Origin: Lycorma delicatula | Taxonomy: Eukaryota > Arthropoda > Insecta > Hemiptera > Fulgoridae | NCBI RefSeq assembly: GCF_047948215.1 | Contig: NC_134461.1 | Span: forward strand, 86,610,245 to 86,674,244 | Direction: 5' to 3' | DNA length: 64,000 bases | Part shown: positions 37,301-49,019 of the stretch, piece after piece | How the letters are laid out: each line of letters starts with the position of its first letter | Numbering within the stretch: position 1 is the first letter of the stretch | Program-made: the position numbers and the translations under genes | The notes under the pieces: model-generated | What the model saw: only the letters and a program-made list of their open reading frames with translations | What the model was told of the DNA's origin: nothing | Databases searched by the model: none

Positions 37301-40300
37301 TGGTAAATTAAGTCTTGTCTCCACATTTACTTTCAGTTAAAGAAATCATTGTAACTGCCTTCTGGAACAGGAAGAGACTACTTATTGTTTCAAATACTAT
37401 CGCTTACCTTGAGAAATCTGTTAAGCAGTATGAAAAACAGAGGTACTGACCCAAAATATAAAAGTATTATTTAATCCTAAAATAAAATTCTTTTAAAAAG
37501 TTTTTTGCCCATTACATATTTACTCTTCAATTATCCCTCATATTTAACCTTTGTTATAGTTGTAGGCAATTGCATGTTTTTACAGTTTATGATATCAGAT
37601 CGTATTCTGTTAAGATATTCAATCATTTGTTTTTAAACCCTTTTAGAAAAGGTATATTCATAATAATCGGGATTGTTGATTGTTTTATGGATTTTAGGTC
37701 ACTGCAACCAGTTTAGAGTTATTAGGTAATGTCCTGAGGAAGTAGGTTTAAAGACTATAAATAAAAGATAATAATAATAATTTTTATTAATTAATTAATC
37801 TAGGAAGATTTATTTTTAATTGTGCCAAATTATATTAGGAGTGTCACTTAATCCTATACATTTTAAGAAATCTAAATAAAAAAGATCTAAAATCATACTA
37901 ATATATAATTGACTATTAGTTCTATCTGGTTTAATATAATACTTCATCCCCAATGTCTGTGTTCATCTGTCTGCCATCTATAAATTATTTAAAAAAATGT
38001 ATTTTTATAAACTTTCAAACCTATAAGTATATTTGTAAATTTTCAGTTTTGTTGAAAATTATATTGGTATAAAGTTATTTACTTTAATTCATATTTTTTT
38101 ATCTGTGCTGTAGTCAGATATATATTGCATTTTAATAATTTGTAATAAAAAAAAGAATTGTTTAGAATAATATTTAAAAATTTGAATTAATTCTAAAATT
38201 TATAACTTCAGCTATAGGTTTTTCCAAATAATTATTTTATTCTTTTTTCAGTAGATATTCAAGATGTTTATAGGATTGTATTTGATCTCTTACTCTTCAC
38301 ACATGTATTAGAATATTGAAACAAAAAGAAAGTAAAATGTTGACAGAGTTAAACAAAAAATTAAAACCTCAGCAGATATTATGCACAAATTGGTAGTTAG
38401 TTATATTGCTGATGTGAATTTAATCAAAGGTTTATTTTTTGTAAGCAAATTAAATTATAAAGTATATAAGGTAAGCTATTTTATAAATTGCACATAGGAT
38501 CTAAAAAACAAATTTAGGAAAGCAAAGCAGCTAAATTTAAGTAATTGCTAAAATATATACTTTGATAATAAACTCCAATAATATAATTTATTAAACAAAA
38601 TTATGTAGCTAATAATAAACTCTTTTCTGATTAACAATAATTTAATTTAATTTTATATAGCATAATCTAAAATAATTTTTTTCTCTTCATAGCTAATTAA
38701 GATATAATTTATTTTGCTACCCTCCAGCTGGCATTAAAGGTAGAAAGAAATGTTTTCTCTATTTGAAAAGTGTGAAATTTTTAGCTGTTAACCTCTTTTT
38801 CAAACTCTGTGTTTGAGTGGTAGCGTCTCTGTCATTCATTGGTGAAATTCTGGGTTTGAATTCTAGGCAAGCTTGGTATTAAAATTAATTTATCTTAAAG
38901 TAACTATAATTGGGCATAAGCCTGTTGTTGATTTGAGAATAAATAAAATAATTGAATGCATTGATTGTAATTATAGGATGAAAAATACAGAAGAAAAGAA
39001 GGGTTGATTAGTCTTGACATGTTTGCAGATTGTATGAAAAAGATTGATGTATCTGTCCATCAGTTTTATTCATAATTTTAAAATGAAAATAGAGATGATT
39101 GAAAGTGATCAGTAGATAAAAGTCTCCTTCACGCAATGCATTACAACTTTAACAATAAAGTGTCTATTTGTAAAAGAATAAGCCTACTTGAAAAGAATTA
39201 TACTTTTGTACATTAATAAAGTTAAAAGATTAATTATTTAACTTGCCTATCTCCTGAAATACATATACACTATGACTTATGTCCTCCTCAATTTCTCTTT
39301 GCACCCTTCTCTAGCCCCCCAATTTCCACATTTTCTCCACACTTATTGTTGACTTAGCTATGGCCTACATTTTTGCAACTGCAATTGCCTTTCTTCATAT
39401 TATTTGGCTAGCCCTCCTGAATTGACTGTTATTTTTGCTCTGATGTTATAATTTTTATGAAGTTTTCTTAAATTATGATGTTTAAAATTAAAAAAATTAT
39501 GTATTTTATTTGGAAGATAAATGACTGTATTTTAAGATTCAGTTGAAGTTATGAGGAAAAATGTTTGGCTATTTCCAGGTGCATAATCTTGTCTGTTTGT
39601 CAATGATCATAAAATTTATAAAGGTTTGAGTTTCTGGTATAGGTTGTGATGTTTGTTTTCACTCTGCCTTTACTGATGTTCTGTATTCCAAATGATCTGT
39701 TGTTACTTGTCTACTCTGCCAGGTGAGTGAGTTAGCAAGGTCCATTTTCTGTTGTACTCGTAGTCCTTGGCTGGTGTTCATGTGGTTCATTCTTCACTAT
39801 TTCCAGCAGTTTTTTAATGTATTGTACTACTTATTCACACAGAACTTTTATCACTGTTATGTTTCACTATACTGTCTTTACAATCTGGAAATTTAGACTT
39901 CCTAAAGAATTGGAATTTTGGTTTAGAATTTGTAACCAAACTTCTTTGGTTAGAAATTTTATGAGAATGTGGTGTTCCATGATACAAGCCTATTTCTTCC
40001 ATGTAATGGAAACAATGCCAGTTTTCATTATTTGTCATTGTTTATTTTGCTTTTTTCTTTATTAATTCATTATTCTGAATAATGAATAATAAATCAGAAT
40101 AATGAATCGGAATTCATTATTCTGAAGTATATTATATAACTTAAAAAGATATACAGGTTGTTTTGAACCAATTAAATAATCGTTTTGTATGCATGTGACT
40201 GTTTTAAATTTGTTGTCCTTTCTTTGGACTACAGTCACTTGACAGTATATGTTAATTTGTAATGGTTGGATTTGTTGTTTGTAATGTAATAATTTAGAGA

Positions 40301-43300
40301 GTAATGTGATATAATTTGTTTAGATATTTTTGAATAATTTTAAGTAACTTATAATCTATGTGTAACTATATAAAATTTTCCAATGTTTAAGTAAAATTTT
40401 TGCTTTCTTTTTATTATTATATTCCAGCGCTGCATTACAATGGAAACAATGAGCGGTATGAATAAAGATAAGCTACTAAATCTATTCAGAAGAGTTATTC
40501 TTCCCTTACCACAGAGAGACTGTTCCCAAAGCTGGAGGGGGAGGTTAAATAGTAAACTAAGACGAAAGGAAGATATTACTACAAAAAATAATGATAAAAA
40601 TGGGTAAGTTTGCTAAATTAGCATTTATGTAATGTTCTGCAACTTTTCTTCAGTTCATGTGTAAGATTATTTTTTTCTGATTTATTCTTATTTATAGCTT
40701 TAAAAATAAGTTATATTAAAAACAAGAATAAAATAAAATTAACATAAATCATTTTTTCTGATCAGTACTAAATAATACATTATATAGAGTACACCACAAA
40801 TGGGTAAATATGGTCTTAAAAGATAAAAAAAAATACTGCCTCAGGATTTGCAGGATTGATCAGTGAAACTGCAGCAAAACCTTTTTCAGAGTATCATCAC
40901 AGACTATGCAGTTACTTATTAGATAAATAATGACTTAATTTAAGAATATTTAGAGTAAATTTGTGGAAAATATCAAAATAATCAGTAAAATGTTGTTGAT
41001 CAAATTATGTTTTTACCTTAAAGTAATTATGCAGTGTTAAAAGTATAATTGAAAAAAAAAATTGAAATTTAATAAATTAATAAAAAATGTTTGGTCCCAT
41101 GTACAAAAGGTTACACAAAGGATAAAAAGTTATCTTGTGTAAATTTGTAAAACTGTTGCCTTTGCTGATGGCTGAAGTCCTTATAATTCTAGTTAGGTGA
41201 GAAATTGAAAATATTTAGTAATGCTAATTCAGTGAGTTAAAGAGTTCATTTGCCACTAGACTAGAATTGTCTAGAAATTTAACTTTACAGTTGCCACAAA
41301 TCTGATATGTAATTTGTTAGTCAAGTTAAAAAGTTTTCAATAGTTTATGTAGAAGGTTTTCAAAAGTTCCAAAGGAGAGCTATAAATTTCTTACAAAAAA
41401 GTAATCCTTATCCTTATAAATAGAATTGGATGCCTTTTTAATTAATTTCATCGTCTAATAAAGTTTACCCATTTCAATTGTACTTTCCTTTTATTTGGAT
41501 GGTTTTGCATTTTTGCATCCTTAAAAGCATTCAAGATGTTGGGAATATTAAAATTGTAATTAACATGCAGTATTTAAAAAAAAAAAAATTGTAAAAATAT
41601 TCTTTTTCTATACATTATCAATATTTATAATACCAAATTATATTAAAAACTATGTTTTTTAAGTTGTATATTAAAGTTATTTATATTACACTTTTCTTTC
41701 AAATATTGTATTAAATAAAATTTATTCTATAAGGTATACTTTTACTGTGTATATATATGTTCAAGAATTTTATTAAGGTAATTATATACAACTAGGGATT
41801 TGCCTTTTTTTGGACCTAAGTTATTCATTAACAGTTGAAGTTATTCGTCAGAAATACCTTTCCACCCGAGTTGTGTACGTTGTAAGTTATACAGTACAGT
41901 CACAAAAAATCTTCTTATTCAGCACTGTACGAGTATAACACACATTACCTTCAAATTAAATAATTTTATTAAGTTTAGAATGAGAAGATTAGATTCACGT
42001 AAGACTAAATTAAGTTAGGTGGAAGTTAGGTTAAGTGCATTTTACTCTTGTTATTTATGTTGTTAGTAACTTGGTCTAAGTAAAATTCAGTTGAGTTTAG
42101 TTAGGCCTAGGTCAACATTTTGTTAGGTTAGGTTAGGTAACTAATGATTAACCCATCAGGTGGTCTAGTGGTGAACTCGTCATCGCAGATCTGCTGATTT
42201 CGAAGTGAAGAATTCTAAGGTTCAAATCAGAGTAAATACAGTTACATTTATATGGATTTGAGTACTAGATCATGGATACTGGTTTTCTTTGGTGGCTGGT
42301 TTCTATTAAATACACATCTCAGGAATGGTCGACCTGAGACCGTACAAGACCACACTTCATTTATATTCATACATATCATCCTCATTCATTCTCTTAAGTA
42401 GTACTTTACGTGGTTCTTGAGGCTAAACTGATAAAGAAAGAAAGGTAACTAATGATTCCATGTACTGAAATTCATATGATATCCACATAATGTAATGCTT
42501 ATTTTGCTTACTAATCTCGTCTTAAATATTGACAATTGTGTAGTTGAGTCCATAATTATATACAATAACCAATTATTTAGTTTGAAAATAATGTGTGTTA
42601 TATTTTACAATGCTGAATAACAAATTTTTTGGTGATTACCTGTAAATTTTGAGGAATGTAATTTGGATGAAAGGAGTTTCTGATGAATTATTTGAATTTG
42701 TTAACTTATCCTAAATAAGGTATATTTCAAATTTCATGAAAATCAGAAGCGAGTCCCTAATTGTATATAATTACCTTCATTAATTAATTTGCTCTTTATT
42801 ATTATTACTTTTTTTTTTATAAAATATTAATCAGGATATTTAGAAAAATTTTAAACTAAAACAATATAGTACTGATCACTTAGAATAGTTCTTATAAAAA
42901 TATCAGTCTGCTGAAATTAGCTTCACTTTTTACTTTTAAAATACAATGTATAAAGTCACAGTAATTAAATCAAACCAAAAAAAAAAAAAATGTTTGTAGA
43001 GATACTTTGAAATAACAGTTAAATAACTGCTATATAAATAATAGCTATACATGAAAACAATGATGACTGTTACATAATCTTGCATTACTTTTTACTCCTA
43101 ATTCATACTCTCAATAAAATCTTAATTTCTGCAACCTTTACTTTTTGCAATTTTTAAGCAAATAAAAAGTTTATAACTTCTTTATGATTTATGACATGAA
43201 TTTAACATTTTTTAATTAAATACTATTAATTAAATAGTTTTTAATTTAATTTTTCATAAACCCTTTCCAAAACAATAGTTCTTAAGTAAATTTTATTTAA

Positions 43301-46300
43301 TAAAAAAAAAAAAAAATAAAAAAAAAAATTAACAACAAAGTTGTAATACTTCCCTGGCATTGGTTATTCATTCTTAGTGGAAAAATAATCATATATGAAA
43401 AAAGTTACCTAAGATTTCTTTTTTTGGGGTAGGGGTGGTTTGTGATGTGAAGTTTTATTGTAAAATTATCGTTATATGTTTAAATAAACCAAAAAATTGT
43501 ATTTTTTTCTGCTCTCCACTTCCAAAATTACCTTCCAAGAAATTTTTTTGTTTTTTCCACATTTACTATGTTAAATGGAAACTAAAAAAATATGAACTAA
43601 TAAATGTAAAAAAATATAAATCAATAAAAAGTTAGTAAGATTTATTTTCTGAGGGATCTTTTTTTGGTTTATTAAATAAATAAAAAAAAAGTAATTAAAG
43701 GTTTATTACACCTGTATTAGGTTTATTTATAATAAGCAAATTAAAAAAAAAAAATAGTATTAAGCTTCAAAATGCCAACACATATGTATATTCATTATCC
43801 TCCATTTTTTTGTTTTTTGGGTACCTGGGTTATGAAAAGTCAAGAAATGTAAAAACCCAACCCTCATTTTTTAACTGATTATTATCATACTTTCCTTCTT
43901 GCAGCACATTCCTAGAGCTATGATGTTAGGAAAGTAAAATCCATTAATTTGTTACAAAATAATAAATTAAAACAAATAATAACTAAGTCTTTAATACATC
44001 TGTTTGTTAAGATGTTTTTAAATCAGTTAAAAAAAAAACTTATTTTCTTCATTTTAATTTGGAGAGAAGATATAATACAACTTTGCTGGGTTGCTCTTAA
44101 CAATCTTGTACAATTCAAAGATCTGTGTGCTAAAAAAAAATGTTTTTTTACAGAATTTTATATGTAAACTTTAATAAATCAATAGTCTCTATTAAAAAGT
44201 CATGAACATTATTGATTTTGTTTGATTGTTATCTAATTCAAATGTTTTAATAGTTTTATTTATGATTTTATAGGAGTGGATTTACTATAGGATTTAATGG
44301 AACTGTTAAAATGTCAACAGTTTCTTCTAAAAACTCAAACATTGACTGTAATCCAGTGACTGAGAGACTGAAGCCTCCACCTGTAACATGTAACAGCAGT
44401 AAAAAGATAAAGTTAAATAAATCAAGTGCAGATTTAAATAATATTGTTATTAATATTAGAAGGAAAAGTCAGAGTTCAGAAGATAAACCAGTATCACCTC
44501 CATTGTCATGCTCTACTACAGGTTCTGACAAAAACACAACTAAAATTGAAGGAGAAGAACCACAAAATAAAATATTAAAACCTATTACAACTGAACCGAA
44601 GAGAGTTACTCTAAAACGAAGTTTTAGTCAACAGGTAATGTTAATGATTTTAATCTTTTCTTCTAAAGAATGGAACATAATTTATCAGGATATTAATGCA
44701 TTTTTATTATTAATTGGAATTTATTTTTTTAATGAATTAAAACAAGTATAAAAATCTGTATATTTATCTATTCTACATATACATTATTTGTTTACAATTC
44801 ATGACTATGATATTAGATTTGATATGATATTAGGTATTAGATAACTATGATATTTCCATTAATATAAATATTGCCTAAATTCAGGGTTTATTAAAAAAAA
44901 TCTCAGGTTTTAAAAGCTATTTAATATACTTTAACTTTGACTTACAGTAATGAATCACAAATAAAATGAGAGTGTAGTTTTCCTTGCAGGTGTTCAATGT
45001 AAGCCCTTTTTGTCACGATTCACACATTCAGTCTATAGGAGAGTTCATCCCCATGTCTGAAGTAATGGAAACGATAGCTGCTTCAATCTTGTGCCTCAGA
45101 TCAAGTATATCAAATGGTAGTGGAAGCACATACGCAAGAATCTGTTCATAAATCAGGAAAGGCCAGTGCCAAGAATAAGATTTACTGTAATTTATTTTTC
45201 TAAGTTAATGACATTTTTTCATTGCTAATTTTTCAATATTACAGCATATGTCAGTAATGCAATAGTTTTCCAGTCATACTATGTTTATTGATGTTATGTT
45301 TTTCTAAGTATATAATTGAAAATAAGGTGTTTTATGTTCTCTTGTTTTCAGGCTTTGTTATATTGTTGATTTTCAAAATGTGTATTTGAAAAATGCATAT
45401 TCATGTATTTTCTCATTTAATATCATTGTTCATGTGTTAATTCAGCTGATGTTTATTAAGTATCATTAAGTTATGTTAATTTCATAATTTATTTTTATTT
45501 TTTAAGGTTATGATTTAAATTAAGTTCATTTGTTTCCTTTCCAATTAAAGTCCAATTTCTTTTGGCAAATACGAGCTGTGTGTTCTTTTATTTTTATTAA
45601 CTTTATCCAACACCATCGATGAGTGTTATTGCTACTCAGAGGATCGCAATTAATTTTTCTATGGAACGCATGTTGAATTGTAACTAAAGACTCACATTTA
45701 GCAAATTACAAAATACAGAAAACCTATTTTCAGGAATCACAATTGTTGCTATTGGTGCTGTAAAGTAGAAAAATAGGAATCAATTTCTAGCCATGTGCAC
45801 AACTAAAACTTTTTTTTTGCTGCTTGATTCTAGCCTTGTACACCTCATCCAACAGATATAAGAAATTAAGAACCAAATATCTTTAATTGTTTACTCTATT
45901 AATGAATGTTAATGTATTACCTTATTGAGCATGAAAAAAACCACTAACTTTAAAAAGAAATTTCAGCACTTTCCTTTTAAAATATGTGAAGATTGTACTT
46001 CCAGGGATATTTTTGAAGCTAATTATTCAGTTATGTTGCAGTCACCAATGAAGCTTATCAGTAACTTCACTGGTGAAATAATTGCATAATTAGCCCTGAA
46101 AAGTGTGTATGGAAGTATTTAAAAAATTTAGTCAAAAACAATTTTTTTTATGTGCATTCTTAATAATAATATATTACACTGTACAATAAACAAATGTACG
46201 ATACGGATTTTGAGATTAAAAATAATTTTTTTAGAAATATTTGTGCATAGTAGTTTGTGCTCTACATCAAAGCACAGGCAATAACTGGGAATAGTATCTA

Positions 46301-46476
46301 TGACAACAGGTTGTTTGGATTTACTCCTAAAGGATAAGTCCAAAAATCATCCGATTGTCAAATAGAATTTACAATTAAGTACATACTGAATTATGATTTT
46401 ATTTTTGTTTCAGGGGACATCTTTGCAAACGGAGGTACAAGATAAAAAGCAAAGGGCGAAAATAACATGGCCGTAG
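34369..46476 (+). CDS. ASW: Ashwin, tRNA-splicing ligase complex subunit (4 exons, 230 aa)
   Basis: Exons: 34369-34461, 40428-40603, 44274-44634 and 46414-46476; together 693 nt. Every intron begins GT and ends AG, and the phases agree (0, 2, 0). Exon 1 gives FRLLQPELLSVEEL, matching the ashwin N-terminal LL-PELLS block. Exon 2 gives MNKDKLLNLFRRVILPLPQR, the most conserved ashwin core. Exon 3 is Ser/Asn/Lys-rich and contains ERLKPPP. Exon 4 ends AKITWP before TAG, like the vertebrate C-terminus. The length equals the vertebrate protein (about 232). The start ATG has A at -3 and G at +4. Ashwin (C2orf49) is a metazoan subunit of the RTCB/DDX1/FAM98/RTRAF tRNA-ligase complex in the nucleus, with no catalytic motif of its own. 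The introns carry SINEs and a long-inverted-repeat element. The orthology call is strong; function is inferred from vertebrates. Confidence 0.88.
35930..36240 (-). mobile_element. SINE, head type 2 with tail X, in ashwin intron 1
   Basis: On the minus strand from about 36240: CCACCGGGTTGGTCTAACAG, AAATCAGCTGATTTCAAAGT, a B-box-like GTTTTGAAC/CATTCAAATCC region, ATACTAGATCATGGATACCG, TTGGTGGTTGGGTTTCAATT, TTAACCACACATCTCAGAAA, then the tail TTCATCCTCTGAAGTAATAC and GGCGGCTAAACCAGAAG with an A/G-rich end. Same family as 42150 and 53470. Confidence 0.8.
36411..36930. repeat. Candidate non-autonomous element with short inverted ends
   Basis: ACTTCCTTGT at 36415-36424 is inverted as ACAAGGAAGT at 36917-36926. 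Between them is sequence with better base balance than the surrounding intron, including CCATTTTGACCATCCCTGAA and TTGTGCACCTCCCCTTTTGA, and an internal near-copy of the end phrase (TACAAGGGGAAGGCACG near 36670). I believe this is a dispersed insect repeat, but the family is not named. Confidence 0.45.
38795..38950 (+). mobile_element. SINE, decayed head type 1 with tail Y, in ashwin intron 1
   Basis: Head remnants GTTTGAGTGGTAGCGTCTCT and TTCTGGGTTTGAATTCTAGG, then the tail AACTATAATTGGGCATAAGC, CTGTTGTTGATTTGAG and AATAAATAAAATAA. The tail matches 24733-24905. Confidence 0.65.
40065..40125. repeat. Alternating inverted/direct 14-mer, three copies
   Basis: ATTCATTATTCTGA occurs at 40065-40078 and 40112-40125, and its exact reverse complement at 40094-40107. 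The set lies about 300 bp before ashwin exon 2 and can form two alternative hairpins. Confidence 0.85.
42123..42137 (+). repeat. (TTAGG)3, insect telomere-like word
   Basis: Three exact TTAGG units; looser variants (TTAGGTGGAAGTTAGGTTAAG) lie nearby at 42010-42035. Too short to be a relic telomere with any certainty. Confidence 0.6.
42150..42450 (+). mobile_element. SINE, head type 2 with tail X, nested in the inverted-repeat element
   Basis: ACCCATCAGGTGGTCTAGTG (A-box region), CAGATCTGCTGATTTCGAAG, AAGGTTCAAATCAGAG (B-box GTTCAAATC), ACTAGATCATGGATACTGG, ACACATCTCAGGAATGGTCG, TGAGACCGTACAAGACCACA, then CATCCTCATTCATTCTC, GTGGTTCTTGAGGCTAAAC and GAAAGAAAGG. This is the best preserved head-type-2 copy in the window. 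Confidence 0.82.
45000..45185 (-). pseudogene. Transposase C-terminal scrap in ashwin intron 3
   Basis: The minus strand reads YVLPLPFDILDLRHKIEAAI followed by a VSITSDM-like phrase, then MCES and KGLTLNTCKE. This resembles the C-terminal end of the same DDE transposase family as the fragment at 1-645, where the family shows VPPLP-TL-ELR-RI and an IQRR/RLDVC block. Only about 60 codons remain. Confidence 0.45.
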
Positions 46477-47432
46477 ATGATTATATCACAGCATGTGATT
46501 AAACCACTTCTTGGTTTAATTAGTTGCTGTTACATAAATACTCTAATTTTGTTACTATGAATAATTTATTTTTATTTCTTTTAAAAGTGTGTTATTAAAA
46601 GTCTCTTTGTATTCTAGTATTTGTTTCAATCCTAAACACAATATATTCCTAATGTGTTAATGTATATAGATTATCTGTCAAGAGAAGAGTAGGTGCTGAA
46701 ACATGTTTTTTGTCGTGTAAAGTATTGAAAGCTGCTTTATAAGTATTATAGGGTGGGAGATCTGCTCTGCGCCTTTTGCACAGAGCAGATGTTTGGCTGG
46801 AAATTTACATTGTTTTGTATGATTATGTACCACAACTTCTATGTACAAATTTGATTAAAAGATTAGAATTTATGTGAAATAAGAATATAAATTGTATAAA
46901 TGTTTTATATGTATGTTAAAACAATGGTCCTCTGATGTCGTATTCTGATTGTATCTCGTTTTACCTGTTAAGAACTATTTTGTTGTATTTTTTCCCTCAG
47001 TTGCTGATAATTTTATTATCAATGTGCCATTTAAAGTAGTTTGTTTACTGTGATAATGTTTAAGTATTTTTAATCATGATTGATCCAAGTGAAACTAATA
47101 ATTGTTGGTAATTTATCTAATTTAAATTTATTAAAAAATATTATAAAGTTCTTTATAACATTTATGATTTTTATTTTATTGGCCTAAGTGTTTTATCATG
47201 TTATTGTAGTTTTTTTAAATTGCTTTTTGGATCCCATTATGCTGAAAACCCCTATCTGTTATATTATAGATAACAGAGAATAATATATTTATTTATAAGG
47301 AAATAATTTTAGTAAAACGATTTTTATTTATTATAGTAAATTCCATATTTTCATTTATTTGTTAACGTAAGTTGTAATTTCCATTTTAATTTAATAAAAA
47401 AACAATATTTACATGATTATAATGTTCATAAC
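46477..47432 (+). other. Ashwin 3' UTR and flank
   Basis: AT-rich sequence following the stop codon. The end of the transcript cannot be placed; several AT-rich hexamers exist and the candidate at 47393 is listed separately. Confidence 0.4.
47393..47398 (+). promoter_or_regulatory. Candidate polyadenylation signal AATAAA
   Basis: AATAAA about 0.92 kb after the ashwin stop codon, just before the tandem duplication. One of several possible signals. Confidence 0.3.
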
Positions 47433-47992
47433 TTCTCCGGTAGAGTAGTAAGATTATTGTTTCATTCAGAAGATTCTTGATTCAAATCCAAATTAGGCTT
47501 GCCGTTTTCACATGTTTTAAAAACTCATTTCTAATTTTGAAAAAAGAGGGTTGCTGTAATTGGCTATCAGATTAGCCTTGAAATTATCAAAGTGGATAAG
47601 TAAATAAATTTTGTCATTCTTTTTGTAAATAACAAAATTATGTATAAATTGTAGTTTAATTTATTTTAATATTATCTTTATCAGTATTACAAAATATTTA
47701 CAGAACTGTAATTCTCCGGTAGAGTAGTAAGATTATTGTTTCATTCAGAAGATTCTTGATTCAAATCCAAATTAGGCTTGCCGTTTTCACATGTTTTAAA
47801 AACTCATTTCTAATTTTGAAAAAAGAGGGTTGCTGTAATTGGCTATCAGATTAGCCTTGAAATTATCAAAGTGGATAAGTAAATAAATTTTGTCATTCTT
47901 TTTGTAAATAACAAAATTATGTATAAATTGTAGTTTAATTTATTTTAATATTATCTTTATCAGTATTACAAAATATTTACAGAACTGTAATT
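47433..47992 (+). repeat. Perfect 279-bp tandem duplication containing a decayed SINE
   Basis: 47433-47713 and 47712-47992 are identical base for base when compared directly, period 279. The unit begins TTCTCCGGTAGAGTAGTAAG and ends TACAGAACTGTAATT. It contains a head-type-1 SINE relic (GATTCTTGATTCAAATCCAA) and a tail-Y-like end (TGTAATTGGCTATCAGATTA, TAAGTAAATAAATT). No substitution separates the copies. Confidence 0.95.
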
Positions 47993-49015
47993 TTACAATA
48001 GTTTTTGTAGTTTGTCATGCAATAAAGTTAACAAATATGCTTAAAATTTTATCACTTGGAGATTAATTATACTAATTCCTCCATTATTTTTTTCATATTA
48101 TCAGCTGAAATCAACTAGGAATGCAAAATTTAAAGTAAATTTTTTTTAAGTTAATAATAATTTCTTGATTTTATTTTCAGTTTCATATAAATTGATCACA
48201 AAATAAAGTAATCCAGTATTTATAAACTTTTTAATTTTTTTTCGGTGTAATTGTGGAAGAAAAGTCTAAAAATGATTTTTCAAAAATAGAAAATATAAAT
48301 TAAATAAAATATCATTACAATTAGTATTTTAAATATATAATTCTAAATATTAAAATTTCTAACAAAAACTGTGACTATGCATATAGTAAATGCTACTGAA
48401 TAATTATTGATTACTAAAATTATAAACACTATATAAAGTGTCTTCTAAAATGAGAGCATAAATAAACCCTATTTCAAATAAAAATGAGGCTGAATGTCAT
48501 TCGTTATTACTTGTAAGAGATGAATCTTATAGTTGGGCAAGACATATCTCGACTGCATCTTTGATTAGAAAATATTGTTAGTGTAATATTTACTTATTAG
48601 CTTCTATGAAACTGCAGATTGCGATTGATATCCAATTTAAATTTACCAGTATTCGTAATAATGCACTAAATTCTACTTCAACTAGTCTCCGTTTTAATGA
48701 GAATAATTTTATTTATATCAAAGTATATTTTTTAAATATTTGAATGCCTCTCTGTGGCCATACTTTTAATTGAATTTGGAATGCCTATGTTATTTAGTAT
48801 AATTTTTCTAAAAGAGTTCAGTTATTGACATGGCCGTATAATTATAAAGAACGATAATTATTAATAAAGAACGGATTAGGTGAACTTTCAGATTGTGACT
48901 GGATTACATCGCCTATAGCAGCTCAATCTAATTTGAGTATTAAAAACTGCATGTAGCAGGTGGATACTTAAATGCAGTCATAAATACAAGGTTTTAATAA
49001 AAAATATCCAGAATT
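47993..49015. other. AT-rich DNA without recognisable gene
   Basis: Nothing coding and no structured repeat recognised. Confidence 0.4.
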
Positions 49016-49019
49016 TTAG

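Larger units (their letters stand above)
41775..42777. mobile_element. 1.0-kb element with long imperfect inverted repeats, in ashwin intron 2
   Basis: AAGGTAATTATATACAA (41775-41791) is exactly inverted at 42761-42777. The similarity continues inward for roughly 200 bp in blocks: TAGGGATT/TAGGGACT; GTTATTCGTCAGAAATACCT against its damaged inverse near 42690; TTATTCAGCACTGTACGAGT and ATAACACACATTACCTTCAA against the inverse near 42585-42630. There is no ORF inside, so it is a non-autonomous (MITE/foldback-like) element. The interior holds a (TTAGG)3 run and a complete head-type-2 SINE, which inserted later. Confidence 0.75.

Noticed and set aside
39817..40065. Open frame of 82 codons in ashwin intron 1
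   Set aside because: No recognisable content and paired with an antisense frame of similar length; treated as chance.
42123..42137. Interstitial telomere
   Set aside because: Only three exact TTAGG units; such runs arise by chance or inside repeats in AT-rich insect DNA.
44635..44751. Extension of ashwin exon 3 into a longer open frame ending at 44751
   Set aside because: The strong donor CAG|GTAATG at 44634 and the matching exon 4 with the ashwin C-terminus TWP show that the read-through is intronic.
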